Below, in pieces: positions 44,105 through 54,100 of a DNA stretch of 64,000 nucleotides (the stretch's first letter is position 1; each line of letters begins with the position of its first letter). This stretch comes from Acidobacteriota bacterium (GTDB lineage Bacteria; Acidobacteriota; Terriglobia; Bryobacterales; Bryobacteraceae), in NCBI GenBank assembly GCA_016870915.1, contig VFZY01000002.1:25214-89213 (forward strand). The letters run 5' to 3'. The position numbers were made by a program, and so were the translations under genes. The notes beneath the pieces are model-generated. The model saw nothing but the letters and a program-made list of their open reading frames with translations, made no database searches and was not told the DNA's origin.

Positions 44105-45637
44105 TACACCGCGTTCAAGCAGCAGGGCCTCTTCCCCCGCATACAGCCGCCGCCAGCCCGCGGCTTCCAGTGCGGCGCCCAACGAGTAGCGCCTGGGCAC
44201 CAGGGCGTGCGAGAAACCATACCGGTCCACGTGCCCCTGCCAGCCGGGACGCACCTCGATCAACTCAATGTACCATTTCATGAATTCTACCCCATAAAAG
44301 TCGCTGCGTCCGTCGAAGTACACTTTTCGGGCGCCGGCGAAGTGGTAGATGAGGTAGCCGCCCAGCTTGTCCGGCGCCAGAATCCGGGCGTCCGCCGGCA
44401 GCTTTTCCACGGCCGGCATCGCCTCAACCGCGAACTCGCCGGGCGGAAATCCAGTACCAGCCCGCACCGCTGGAATACGGAAGCACAGCACGGTGAACAG
44501 CGCGGCCAGCGCCAGCAACGCGGCGCCGTGAACCGCCCGGTCGAGCTTGACCAGGCGGCCGGAATACGCCACAAAGTTCCGGACCGCCCCGGCAAGTGCG
44601 GGCCGCAAAGCCACCGGGTTGCCCAGGGTCTCCGTGATCGACGCCAGGGCCACCGGCAACCCCGCCAAAGCCATCACCGGCAGGCCGCGGGCTGACTTGA
44701 GCGCCAGCGCCGCCAGAGCCAACACCCATACCGCGCCCGGCAGGTTCCGTTGCGCCAGGGCCAGCAAACCGCCGGCGATGGTCACCACCAGACAGGCCAG
44801 CACGGGGTTTGCGCCCTCCGCCCGGAAGTTGAAGCTTTGAAACTCGGCGATGCGCGAAAGCAGCTCTCCATTCGTCAGGTACGCCGCGATGTGGCCATGC
44901 ACCAGCCAGCCATACGGATTGGCCAGCGTGGCCGCCGCCGAGACCAGCGCCGCGCGCGCATACCAGCCGGCCGGGGTGCCCGGCTTGGGTTGATGCAGCA
45001 GCCACAGCTCGGCGGACCGGACAGCCGCGTTGAGCGCCAGCAGGCATGGAGCAAGAAAGAAGCTGGCGTGCAGGTTGGTCCAGAGAATGGTCAAACCGGC
45101 AATGGCGGCGGCCTGCGATAGCGTGAAGCGCTCTCTGGGAGTCCGCAGATAAAGCAGCAAAGCCAGCAGGCAGAGCCAGCTCAGCACGTGCGGGCGCGCC
45201 AGCCAGTGGAGGTTCGCTGTGGATAGCATCAGCCAGGCGCCAACGGCGGTGAGGAAAAAGTTGGCCCCGTGGCTGAAACAGAGCTTCACCCAGAGCCATG
45301 AGCAGCCGGCCAGGGCAAACGCATAGAGCATCGCCACGCCCGGCAAGCCCGCCTGGCGGTGAGCCAGGCCCATGGCCGCATCGGCGCCCCACTCCCAGGC
45401 GAACCATGGCTCACCGGCTTTCGAAAACGAATAGGGGTCGGCGCGTGGCAGGACGCCGGTGTTCAGAATCGTTTCGCCGTTCCGGATATGCCATCCGGTG
45501 TCCGAATCCCGGAACAGGCGGCGAGTGCCGCCGTAGATCACCAGGCAGTAGAGCAGCGTGATGATGGCGACGGCCCCAGCCAGGTCGGGCAGCAGCCAGG
45601 CCGCCGCGCGCCTTGGGGCCGCCGTCGGGGGGGACAA
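44087..45637 (-). CDS. multi-pass membrane protein, probable GT-C-type glycosyltransferase
   Basis: A 516-aa protein with many hydrophobic segments. After the first one, an acidic extracytoplasmic loop DSDTGWHIRNGETILNTG and DPYSFSKAGEPWFAWEWGAD resembles the acidic catalytic loop of GT-C enzymes (ArnT/PMT type). The C-terminal soluble part has KLGGYLIYHFAGARKVYFDG, then RSDFYGVEFMKWY, as in relatives found in acidobacterial genomes. It lies between the Flp pilin and cpaB, so pilin glycosylation is an inference from position only. It starts with TTG at 45637 within a run of seven C on the coding strand; the stop lies inside the 24-base repeat tract. Confidence 0.7.
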   Translation of the reverse strand: MSPPTAAPRRAAAWLLPDLAGAVAIITLLYCLVIYGGTRRLFRDSDTGWHIRNGETILNTGVLPRADPYSFSKAGEPWFAWEWGADAAMGLAHRQAGLPGVAMLYAFALAGCSWLWVKLCFSHGANFFLTAVGAWLMLSTANLHWLARPHVLSWLCLLALLLYLRTPRERFTLSQAAAIAGLTILWTNLHASFFLAPCLLALNAAVRSAELWLLHQPKPGTPAGWYARAALVSAAATLANPYGWLVHGHIAAYLTNGELLSRIAEFQSFNFRAEGANPVLACLVVTIAGGLLALAQRNLPGAVWVLALAALALKSARGLPVMALAGLPVALASITETLGNPVALRPALAGAVRNFVAYSGRLVKLDRAVHGAALLALAALFTVLCFRIPAVRAGTGFPPGEFAVEAMPAVEKLPADARILAPDKLGGYLIYHFAGARKVYFDGRSDFYGVEFMKWYIELIEVRPGWQGHVDRYGFSHALVPRRYSLGAALEAAGWRRLYAGEEALLLERGVPDRVR

Positions 45638-45653
45638 TGACCAACCGGTCCGG

Positions 45654-45848
45654 CTACTGGCCGGTGGTGCCGATGCTCGAAAGACCCTGCGTCATGCTCG
45701 AGTAGAGACTGACGACAGCGGTGGTGAGCTGATTCACCGTGGTGATCAGGCCCAGGGCAACCGCGGCGACGATCAGCGCGTACTCAACCAGATCCTGGCC
45801 CTGCTCGTCGCGCCAGAGCCCGATCACAAAATTCTTCAATGTCTTCAT
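45654..45848 (-). CDS. flp: Flp-family major pilin
   Basis: A 64-aa class IVb prepilin, the main pilus subunit. The leader MKTLKNFVIGLWRDEQG ends with Gly17; the mature part starts QDLVEYALIVAAVALGLITT with the conserved Glu at position 5 and the Tyr beside it, the Flp signature. The rest of the helix is hydrophobic and ends in a Gly/Ser/Thr-rich tail. Processing would need a CpaA/TadV peptidase, which is not in this window. A GGAG-like sequence (CAGGAGAAAG) precedes the ATG. It sits between a TPR lipoprotein gene and the glycosyltransferase-like gene. Confidence 0.96.
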   Translation of the reverse strand: MKTLKNFVIGLWRDEQGQDLVEYALIVAAVALGLITTVNQLTTAVVSLYSSMTQGLSSIGTTGQ

Positions 45849-45879
45849 GACTTTCTCCTGCCTGGAACACTAAAATCTC

Positions 45880-46869
45880 TTACCGTTGCGCCCCCACGGG
45901 CTCCGACGAAATGAACCAGCGGTGCAACGCCGCGGTCACCCGGCGCCATCCGCTGTGCGAAACGGGCTCCACAGCATAGGATACCGCGCCACCGTCCAAT
46001 TGAGAAAGCAGACGCAGGTTTTCAAGGGCCGGCAGGAACCCCTGCCGGATGTTGAGCGCCGCCTCCAATTCCTTCCTCGCCTCGGCGTAGCGGCCCTGCT
46101 CCATCAGCGCCGCCGCCAGATTGTTGTGCGCCGCCGCCGGGTCCGCCACGGATTGCCACTGCTTCAATGCTTCGCGCGCCGCCTCCGGATTCTTCGCGGA
46201 GGCCGCCGCCAGCGCAAGGCCCATGTTGTTGCGGGCGATCTCACTGCGGGGCTTCAGTTCCACGGCGCGCCGGAACTCAGCCAATGCCTCCTCGGCCCGG
46301 CCCTGCAGCATCAGGTTCTGGCCCAGGTTGTTGTAGACGAACTCAACCGAGCCGTTGAGCGACTTCGCCGCCCGGTGCGACGCCTCGGCCTCCACAAGCC
46401 GCCCGGCTTCATCCAGGAGGATGCCCAGCCAGGACATCACCTCAATATCAGCCGCGCTCTGCTCCCTGACAAACTTCTGCAACCCCGAAATCGCCTCGTC
46501 GCGCATGCCCAGCCCTCGCAGCGTGCGGGCCAGCTTCCAGTGGGCATCGCCCCGTCCCGGCGCGTGTTGAGCCGCGGAACGGTAATGCTCCGCCGCCAGT
46601 TCCCGGAATCCGAGCTGATCGTAATAGGAAGCCAGTTCCATCCGGGCCTCCACGTTCGCCGGCTCCGCCACCACCTTGCGGCGCAGAGCCGCCACGCGAA
46701 CATCTCCCTCACCGGCATCCACGGCGTTGGTCACCTGCCGGCGCATGGTCTGATCCACGGCGTACACGGAGGGAGCCGGGGCAGGGCGGCGCGCCGCCGT
46801 ATGCCGGGAACAGGCGCTGAGCCCGGCCAGGGCGCCCGCTGTAGTCAAAACCGCGACTATGCCTCTCAT
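45880..46869 (-). CDS. TPR-repeat lipoprotein (TadD-like)
   Basis: About 329 residues starting at the ATG at 46869, which overlaps the DUF192 stop by 4 bases. The N-terminus is a lipoprotein signal (VAVLTTAGALAGLSAC with the Cys at the lipobox). Several TPR repeats follow (LASYYDQLGFRELAAEHYRS, then AHWKLARTLRGLGMRDEAI and VYNNLGQNLMLQGRAEEALA). Tad loci usually contain such a protein, TadD, which is needed for pilus assembly. The longer frame up to 46962 is not used, because it would overlap DUF192 fully and the signal would be internal. Confidence 0.85.
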   Translation of the reverse strand: MRGIVAVLTTAGALAGLSACSRHTAARRPAPAPSVYAVDQTMRRQVTNAVDAGEGDVRVAALRRKVVAEPANVEARMELASYYDQLGFRELAAEHYRSAAQHAPGRGDAHWKLARTLRGLGMRDEAISGLQKFVREQSAADIEVMSWLGILLDEAGRLVEAEASHRAAKSLNGSVEFVYNNLGQNLMLQGRAEEALAEFRRAVELKPRSEIARNNMGLALAAASAKNPEAAREALKQWQSVADPAAAHNNLAAALMEQGRYAEARKELEAALNIRQGFLPALENLRLLSQLDGGAVSYAVEPVSHSGWRRVTAALHRWFISSEPVGAQR

Positions 46870-47219
46870 TGCTTTTCGAACTCGAGAATGTCCCCGGGAA
46901 CCGTTGCCGTCTTCTCCGCCATCCCGGCCGGCAGTTCCAGTACCGATGAAGCGCGGAAACAACAGCTCATCTTCCAGGGGCCCATCTCCTTCCTGATCTT
47001 GATCACACGCTTCTCACGGTCGAGGTACAGCACGTCGATGGCGAACTTCATGAAGAAGGTGTGGACTGCCTCGCATGGCTTGATCCACAGACCTTCGCCT
47101 TCAGGCAGGCTCTGATGCTTCAACAACCCGGTTCGGCGGGTTTGGCTCGTGTTGGCCACGGCCGCTTCGGTTGCCAGAGTCGTCCCTCGGGTCCGGTTGC
47201 GAACCACCAGTTTCGGCAA
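46866..47219 (-). CDS. DUF192 family protein
   Basis: A 117-aa protein with the DUF192 pattern: RTRGTTLATEAAVANTSQTR, then GLLKHQSLPEGEGLWIKPCE and VHTFFMKFAIDVLYLDREKR, and RASSVLELPAG, which is the usual core of this family. It has no clear signal peptide, unlike many relatives. Function is unknown. It is the first gene of the pilus run in transcription order and overlaps the TPR gene. The YVTN-protein gene starts divergently 143 bases away. Confidence 0.9.
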   Translation of the reverse strand: MPKLVVRNRTRGTTLATEAAVANTSQTRRTGLLKHQSLPEGEGLWIKPCEAVHTFFMKFAIDVLYLDREKRVIKIRKEMGPWKMSCCFRASSVLELPAGMAEKTATVPGDILEFEKQ

Positions 47220-47362
47220 TATTCCCTTCTAACCCCTTCAAGTTGAACTTGTTTCGCTCAACGCGCTAGAATCCAAGAGTTCCTTCCGGCCTCCCGCCAC
47301 CAGGGGTGCGGTGCGCCGGTCGAGCAACTTTCAACCCCGGCTAAGGGTTTAGAGTAACTGAG

Positions 47363-50278
47363 TTGAGGTCCCGTTTGCAATTCTCCATTTCAATCTCGTG
47401 GCGGGTAGGAGTACTGGTCTGGGCGGCAGGCGCGGCCCTGCTGAATGCTCAGTTGCCGGGCCAGGGGGGTCCTGTCACCGGCGCCACCTTCGGCACCATT
47501 GTCTCGTTGGGAGGCACTCCGGGCGATGTGGTGGTGGACGAGTTGCGCGGCCGCCTGTACCTGGTGAACTCCCCCGGCAACCGGGTGGATGTCTACAACT
47601 ACAACGAGAAGAGGATCACCGGCAGCATTACCGTGGGGCAGTTCCCCATCAGCGCCGCCATGTCCATGGATGGGGCGTTCCTGTACGTCACCAACGTCAC
47701 CAGTTCCACGCTCACGCAGATTGAACTCGGAACGGACCGCGTGGTTCAGCATGTCGGCCTGCCGGCCAAGCCCGAAGGCGTCGCCGTGGGCGCGGATGGC
47801 CGGGTCCTCATCACCACCCAGGGCGCGGGGGTCGCCAACACCTCGAACACCCTGCTGCTCTTCGATGGACGTCAGGAGAGCGCTCAGCAACTGGCCGTGG
47901 TGCCGGCGCCGCCGCCCATCACCACGCCGAATCCCCTGCCCGCGGTCTTTGCCGGGCGCCCGGCCACCGCCTTCCCGGGCCGGCTGATGCGCACCCCGGA
48001 CGGCAACTTCATCATTGGCATGGTGGCCATCAACCAGACCACCACCGCTGCCACAACGACCTTGTTTGTCTACGAAGTGGCATCGGGCACGGTGCTCCGC
48101 AACCGTTTTGTCACCGGCCAGTCCACCGTCCTTTCCATTTCCCCGGACGGGGCCCGGTTCATGGCCGGGTCCACGCAATATGACACGGCCACCCTGAACG
48201 TGGTGGGCCAGATGTCGGTGGCCAATCTGCCGTTCTTCCTCAACAACTTCTTCAGCAACCAGTTCAACATCCAGTTCAATTTCGGCGGCAGCGTGTTTTC
48301 GGCCGATGGGGCGACGCTCTACAGCGCCTTCAACAACACGGCCGGCAACGGGCGGCCCGTAGCGAACGTGCTGATGATCGGCACCGCGGGCAACCTGGGT
48401 GTCCGGCTGGGGATCAAGATGCCGGAGAGCATTCTGGGCAAGATCGTTTCGAACACCGAAGGCACTCTGCTCTGGGCTCTTTCCGAATCCGGAGTCATTC
48501 AGCTTCCCATCGCCACCCTTTTCGATTACCCCATCCTGATGCCGGATGCCTCCCAGGTGTTCCTGGCCAACGACGAATGCAACAAGGGCATCGCCCGGGC
48601 GGTGGTCCGCGTCGGCAACCTGGGCAAGGGCAAGCTCACCTATAGCGTGCCGAACACCGGGTCCGCTCTGGTGGCGCAGATCACGAGCGGCGTGGCGCCG
48701 TCCAACATCACTTTTGTGCAGGAGCCGGGCCGCGCCGGCGTCACCCGGCAGGCCGGCACCAACCTCTACACCGGCAGCGCCTTCAACACCGGCTTTCCGG
48801 TCAACGTGGTGCTGGCTTCGCTCGAAGCGATCAATCTGCCCAACGTGATCCGTGTCTACATGAACTTCCGTCAACCGGATCAACGCGGCCAGGTGTACCC
48901 TGTGCCCACAACACCCGCCGGTGGCGAGGGCCTCTGGGACCTTCTGCTCGATGAACCGCGCGGCCGTCTGTACCTGACCAACTCCGGCTACAACCGCATC
49001 GAGGTCTTCGACCTGAGAAAGGGCCGTTTCATCCAACCCATCGAAACCGGCCAGTTGCCCCACGTGATGGCGATGTCGCTCGATGGCAGCACGCTCTACG
49101 TGGCCAACACCGGCGGCGAGAACATCCAGTCCATCGATCTCGAAACGGGCAAGGTCACCGGGCAGATCATCTTCCCGCCCATTCCGCGCGCCGGCAACAC
49201 GGGCCTCATCCGTCCGTGGGCCATGGCGATGGGGCTGTCAGGCCTTCAGTTCATCATGTCCAATGGCTTCGTCTGGAAAGTCACCGGCGACGAAGCGTCG
49301 CCACGGGCGGCATCCAACCTGTTCACCGGCGCCATTGGCTTCCCGCAGTACATGTCCGGGAGCGCGGGCGGCGAATATGTGGTGGCCATGTCCGGCACGG
49401 GGGTCGCCTACCTCTACGATGGCCTGCTGGACTCCTTCACCTCCATACGCGCTGTCTACACCCAGCCGCCCATCAGCTACTTCGGGCCGCTGGCCGCGGG
49501 TCCCCTGGGCAGTTTTCATCTGGCGGGCGGCCAGATCCTCAGTTCCGGTTTGTCGCCGGTGGGCGGCTCCGAGCGTCCGGGCGTCACCCAATTCGGCCCG
49601 CCCCCGGGACCCGGCCAGCCCCCCACCCAGACCATCGTCAGCGCCGGCCAGCGCAACGTGGCGTCGGTTTACCCGATGAGCGAGTCGCGCTTCGTCCGCC
49701 TCACCACACCGGTGCGCCAGAACATCACCGTTGCCACACGTGACGATCCACGCACGACGCTCGAGGTGGTCGACATCCGGACTCAGGCGGAGTCCGTGGC
49801 CGGCATCGTTCCCGAAAATCCGGTCACCAATGTGTTCGGCGCCCAGCGAGCCAACATCGGTTCACGCCAGATGGTGACGGATTCGAAGGGCACCGTGTAC
49901 GCCATCACCATCTCGGGCCTCAGCGTCATTCCAACCACACCCGCCAGCACCGCCACCCAGCCAAGGCTGCCCAACGGCGCCCGGAACGTGGTGAACTCCA
50001 CCGACGGAACGGCCGTCATCCGGCCCGGTTCGTTCGTGACCATCACGGGCCTGAATCTGGCGGGCGCCGCTACGGCGGACCAACTGCCGGCGCCGACGGT
50101 TCTTGGCGGCACCTGCGTCACGTTCAACGACGTGCCGCTGCCGCTTTTGCAGACTTCGCCAACGCAGATCTCAGCCCAGATTCCAGCCACGGTGCGGCCC
50201 GGACAAAATGTGGTCCAGGTCCGCTCCCTGGCGACTGCTCAATACGGCGATCCGGTTGTGGTGGGCGTCACCCGCTAA
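47363..50278 (+). CDS. secreted YVTN beta-propeller protein with Solibacter-type C-terminal domain
   Basis: A 971-aa exported protein. The signal peptide (VGVLVWAAGAALLNAQ) is followed by YVTN-type blades (LRGRLYLVNSPGNRVDVYNY, MDGAFLYVTNVTSSTLTQIE) and later a second set (LDGSTLYVANTGGENIQSID) around a linker. The last ~100 residues (VTITGLNLAGAATADQLPAP, then FNDVPLPLLQTSPTQISAQI and PATVRPGQNVVQV) match the C-terminal domain catalogued as TIGR03437 in Solibacter proteins. The start is a TTG at 47363 by default; no ATG is near. It likely binds at the surface; no catalytic motif is visible. It ends in a 4-base convergent overlap with the next gene. Confidence 0.85.
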   Translation: MRSRLQFSISISWRVGVLVWAAGAALLNAQLPGQGGPVTGATFGTIVSLGGTPGDVVVDELRGRLYLVNSPGNRVDVYNYNEKRITGSITVGQFPISAAMSMDGAFLYVTNVTSSTLTQIELGTDRVVQHVGLPAKPEGVAVGADGRVLITTQGAGVANTSNTLLLFDGRQESAQQLAVVPAPPPITTPNPLPAVFAGRPATAFPGRLMRTPDGNFIIGMVAINQTTTAATTTLFVYEVASGTVLRNRFVTGQSTVLSISPDGARFMAGSTQYDTATLNVVGQMSVANLPFFLNNFFSNQFNIQFNFGGSVFSADGATLYSAFNNTAGNGRPVANVLMIGTAGNLGVRLGIKMPESILGKIVSNTEGTLLWALSESGVIQLPIATLFDYPILMPDASQVFLANDECNKGIARAVVRVGNLGKGKLTYSVPNTGSALVAQITSGVAPSNITFVQEPGRAGVTRQAGTNLYTGSAFNTGFPVNVVLASLEAINLPNVIRVYMNFRQPDQRGQVYPVPTTPAGGEGLWDLLLDEPRGRLYLTNSGYNRIEVFDLRKGRFIQPIETGQLPHVMAMSLDGSTLYVANTGGENIQSIDLETGKVTGQIIFPPIPRAGNTGLIRPWAMAMGLSGLQFIMSNGFVWKVTGDEASPRAASNLFTGAIGFPQYMSGSAGGEYVVAMSGTGVAYLYDGLLDSFTSIRAVYTQPPISYFGPLAAGPLGSFHLAGGQILSSGLSPVGGSERPGVTQFGPPPGPGQPPTQTIVSAGQRNVASVYPMSESRFVRLTTPVRQNITVATRDDPRTTLEVVDIRTQAESVAGIVPENPVTNVFGAQRANIGSRQMVTDSKGTVYAITISGLSVIPTTPASTATQPRLPNGARNVVNSTDGTAVIRPGSFVTITGLNLAGAATADQLPAPTVLGGTCVTFNDVPLPLLQTSPTQISAQIPATVRPGQNVVQVRSLATAQYGDPVVVGVTR

Positions 50279-51048
50279 CGCCGGCGCCGCATCCACCAGA
50301 GGCCGCCCAGTCCGGCGCTCAGCAGCCAGCCCGCCGCCGGTTCCGGCACCGGGTTGTGCAGCAATGTCGACTTCATCAGGATTTCTCCATCCAGAGGAAT
50401 CGAAAACGGCGGGTTCACCGAACCATGGAACATCGCATCCAGGGTTACCACCGCGTGATGCTCGCTTCCCAGGATGGCTGTCGAAATCAGATCGCGGATG
50501 GTGTTCATCGACGCCAGGATGTGGATGCTGTCGTTCGCCCCGTCTCCGTTGATGTCGAACGGGAAGGGGATCGTGGTTTCGAAGGTGCCGGAGAATGTGG
50601 CGCCGACGGGCGGGAAGCAGCCAAAATTCGGTTTGCTGAGGTCGGCTGCGCAGCCGGCGCTTTCAAGCGTCGCCTTGCTCGAAAAACCGGAACGCATGAT
50701 CGGTGAGGCGAGGGCCGGGAAGAAGTTGTTCACCGGATCGATATCCTCGATTTTCGCGCCGAACATAAGGTTGAATTCACTGAAAATGTTGAGCGGGGAT
50801 CCGCTACCCACGTTCCCGTCGCCGTTGTTCTGAATGATCGTTTTCCCGACGGCTTTTCCCGATATCGTGACCTTGGACATCACAAACCGGAATCCCGCGC
50901 TATCATCCGGCTGCGCCGGGCCCATGGCGCGTCCCAGCGGAATGCCGCCAGTTCCCATGAGCATGAAATCGAAGGTTGTGGTGATTTCTCCTACAACCGC
51001 GCCCGGAAGTGTGGACACGGCGAAAAGGATAAGCAGAACTGCACGCAT
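50275..51048 (-). CDS. PEP-CTERM sorting-domain protein
   Basis: A 257-aa exported protein with a signal peptide (RAVLLILFAVSTLPGAVVG) and a beta-rich body that contains a DINGDGANDS calcium-binding loop. The C-terminus has VPEPAAGWLLSAGLGGLWW followed by MRRRR, a PEP-CTERM signal with an unusual Trp-rich helix. The ATG at 51048 has an AGGAGG six bases upstream. Processing by an exosortase is expected but no such gene is present. It is followed by the convergent YVTN-protein gene. Confidence 0.9.
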   Translation of the reverse strand: MRAVLLILFAVSTLPGAVVGEITTTFDFMLMGTGGIPLGRAMGPAQPDDSAGFRFVMSKVTISGKAVGKTIIQNNGDGNVGSGSPLNIFSEFNLMFGAKIEDIDPVNNFFPALASPIMRSGFSSKATLESAGCAADLSKPNFGCFPPVGATFSGTFETTIPFPFDINGDGANDSIHILASMNTIRDLISTAILGSEHHAVVTLDAMFHGSVNPPFSIPLDGEILMKSTLLHNPVPEPAAGWLLSAGLGGLWWMRRRR

Positions 51049-51103
51049 GTTTCCTCCTGAGTGTTGAGTGAGTCAACGGACGGGAGGATTGTATCGAATC
51101 CAG

Positions 51104-54100
51104 CTATGTTTTTCCCAGGAGTTGCCCAATTGCGGCGGCCAATTGTTCTCCGAATCGCACCCGGTCCTCCACCAGCGGGCGGCGGCCCAGCCTGCTGTTC
51201 ATCGAAATCCGCTGTTCCATGGTGAATGCGGGGATGCCCCACCAGGCAAACAAGCCCTGTGCCACAGTCATCCGTCCAGGCTTCCCCGGCGTTGTGGTCA
51301 CCTCGGAGTGAAAGAGGGGCCTTGACGGGTTGAACGTACTGAATTTCTCCATGCGGTCGAAGAACCCCGCCGCCAGTTCGTGATGCGCGCCGCCCGGAGG
51401 GCCTTCCAGATACTCCGACGTTTCGGTGTTGTGCAGTGTCAGGAACAGATCCACGGTGCCGCCGCCCGCGCGCCACCCTTCCATCGCCTTCATCACAGCG
51501 TGGTTCTCGGGCATCTTGACCGGGTCCGGTGTGTCCCAGTTCCGGTTCAGGTCGAAGCCGTGAACGTTGAATCGAACATTCCCGCGAGCCACTCCATCCG
51601 GATCCGGCATGGGGACAATCTTCCAGGTCACGTCCCCACCGCCGCCCTCCAGCAACTTCCGCACCAAACCCTCACCGGCCCACGAAGAACCCGTCTCCCA
51701 GCCATGCTGCCGGAACATCAGCCAGGCGGTCTTGGCGCCGCTGCCAATGGTCCAAAGGTAGAGCGGCCGGCCCTGAACGCTCTTGCCGATCACCTCTTCG
51801 CGGAAGCCGCGCCGCCCTTGGGCCCGCTGGCGCAGCCGTGCCAGATGCTCGCCCGTGTACGGTGGCACGTGCGCGATCCAGAACGGGAACTGCCTGGGCT
51901 GGATCGTCAGCCGCATCCGCGGCTCCGCCGCATCGTACTCGAAAGTTTCCACGTGGCTCCAGGTCTGGTTGTCGTAGCTGATCACGGGCGGCGTGTCCGC
52001 GGTCACCGCGCCCCGGTTGGGTTTGTAGTTGTACTCACCCGGCAGATCCACCAGATCGAGCGTCACCGGCTGCGCCCCCTGGCCATCGACGCGAAAGTAG
52101 TACCAGTTGGCCTGCCGGTTGCGCCCATCCTGGTCCTTGTCGCCCGCCAGAGCCAATCGCAGTCCTCGCTCCCCCTGCGCCTCCACGCGGCCAATGGAAC
52201 CGCCCTCGAAATCCGCCCGCGCGCTCAACCCCGCGCGCCGGGTGGGATTGACGAAGGCCCCATTGCCCGCCACGTCCCAGACCGCCACGCGGGCCCAGCG
52301 CCAGCCCGGGGCCTGCACCGTCCACTCGTAGTTCGAACGGCGGAACTCGGGGGTATCCGAAAGGTCAAAGACCTGCCGGCGTACTTCGGTCCCGTCACCC
52401 CACACCACTTCGGCCATGCGCAGCGGGAAGGTGTTCTCCACCACCGCGCGCACTGTGATGGCGCCCTGATCGCCGCCGATCACTGTCCGCGGCAACAGCA
52501 CTTCGCCGGTGGACATGAAGTAGTTCCCACGGTCGATCGCGTCAAGCATCGTTCCATAGGAGTCAAACCCCGGCACCTCGCCAATCCGCACGTAGTTCAC
52601 GTTCATGTGCGCGTAGACTTCGTGCGTCGCATCGAACTGGAACAGGTCCGTTTCGGCCAGCAGCCGCTTGGGCAGGTCCCGGTGATTGAGGTCGTCGAGG
52701 AGCTTGAGGGACCGGTCGCCCAGGCGGGGCGATGACAAGTCAGCAGGCATCTGCTTCCACCCCGCGCCCCAGTACCGCGGATCGCGGAAGGGCTCCGTGT
52801 CCATGATCTTATCCGGGAACCCCTTCGACCCCTTGGTGCGCGGGTGTGTCTGGTACATGAAGCCGCCCTCGGCGCGCACCAGATCCAGCATCTCCTTCGG
52901 ATTCCCCGTGCGATAGACCTTGCCGAACACCGGGTCCTGGGTGACGAACGGCTCGTTCGGGCGCCGGCTCATGATCCACTGGACGGGCTTCGGAAAGACC
53001 ACCGCCCAGTGGCCCCCCAGATGGACGTTGGCCTCCTCGGCCGGGATCACCAGAAACTCAGGATCGGAGAGCGCCCGGGTGTAGCGGTAGTAGGCTTCCA
53101 GCTCCTTCAAACGCGTTTCTCCGCGGTCCTGGGGATGGCCGTCGCCGTGAAAGTCCATGATCATGGCCGCATCCACGCCCATACTCTTCAGCACCGTCTT
53201 CCACGGCGGCACCCAGCCCGGTTTCTGGGCCAGGGCTTGCACGGTGTATGCCAGGTGCCAGTGGGCGGCCAGCGTCCGGTAGCCGGGAACGTGCACGTAG
53301 CGGTCCCCGTGGGTGTACCGCAGGGCATCGTCCATGGCGGCCCGCGGCGGGCGGTCATCGGCGATCAGGAACAGGCTCATCCGCTGCTCGGTGCCGGGCG
53401 GGGCGTTCATCCAAGGGTAGAAGCGCCAGTCCTCGTCGTTCAACTGCCGGATCCCCAGGCCGATCTGGCCGCGCCAGCCCGAATGCCACACATGGGCCAG
53501 ATTCGTGGTGAAGTCGCGGGGCATAAAGTATTGATGCGGCAGAGGAAACACCACCACACTCCCCCGGCCCATGGCCGCCGAGATCATCCGGAACCGGGCC
53601 GCCACCGGACGCCGGTCCGGACCGTCGGTCGGGATGGTTTGAAACGAACCCGACGTGTCGAAATAGGATATGCGGCTTTCCATGTTGTTGCCGGGGCGGC
53701 GGTCCGCATCGCCCGCCATCCGGATGCCGGCATCGTAGAAATAGGCCGTGTCGGGTTCGCTAGTCGTTAGTACGGCCTCCTGCTGAATGAGGCTGGAGCC
53801 GTCAAAGAAGGTGTAGCACCACCGCCCCACGAACGGACCTGCGGTAAGGCCGTCCAGGCAGACCTCCGCCCGGGCGCCATTGCCGGTCGCCTGGGCCCGC
53901 GTGGGCCGGAACTGGGGCAGGAACCGCCGGGTACCCTCGGGGTGGCTGGGCGGATAATCGAAGAACTCGTCCCAACCACCGCGCCGCTTGCCGGTTTCGA
54001 TGTTGAAAACCGGGTTGATCCGCTCGGCCAGAGCCACCCCTTCCAGTTTGAGAGCCGCAATCACGGGTTTGGCGGTGTCCAGGTTGAAATCGGCGGAACG

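Noticed and set aside
47390..49063. 557-codon minus-strand open frame
   Set aside because: Antisense to the YVTN protein, with shadow composition.
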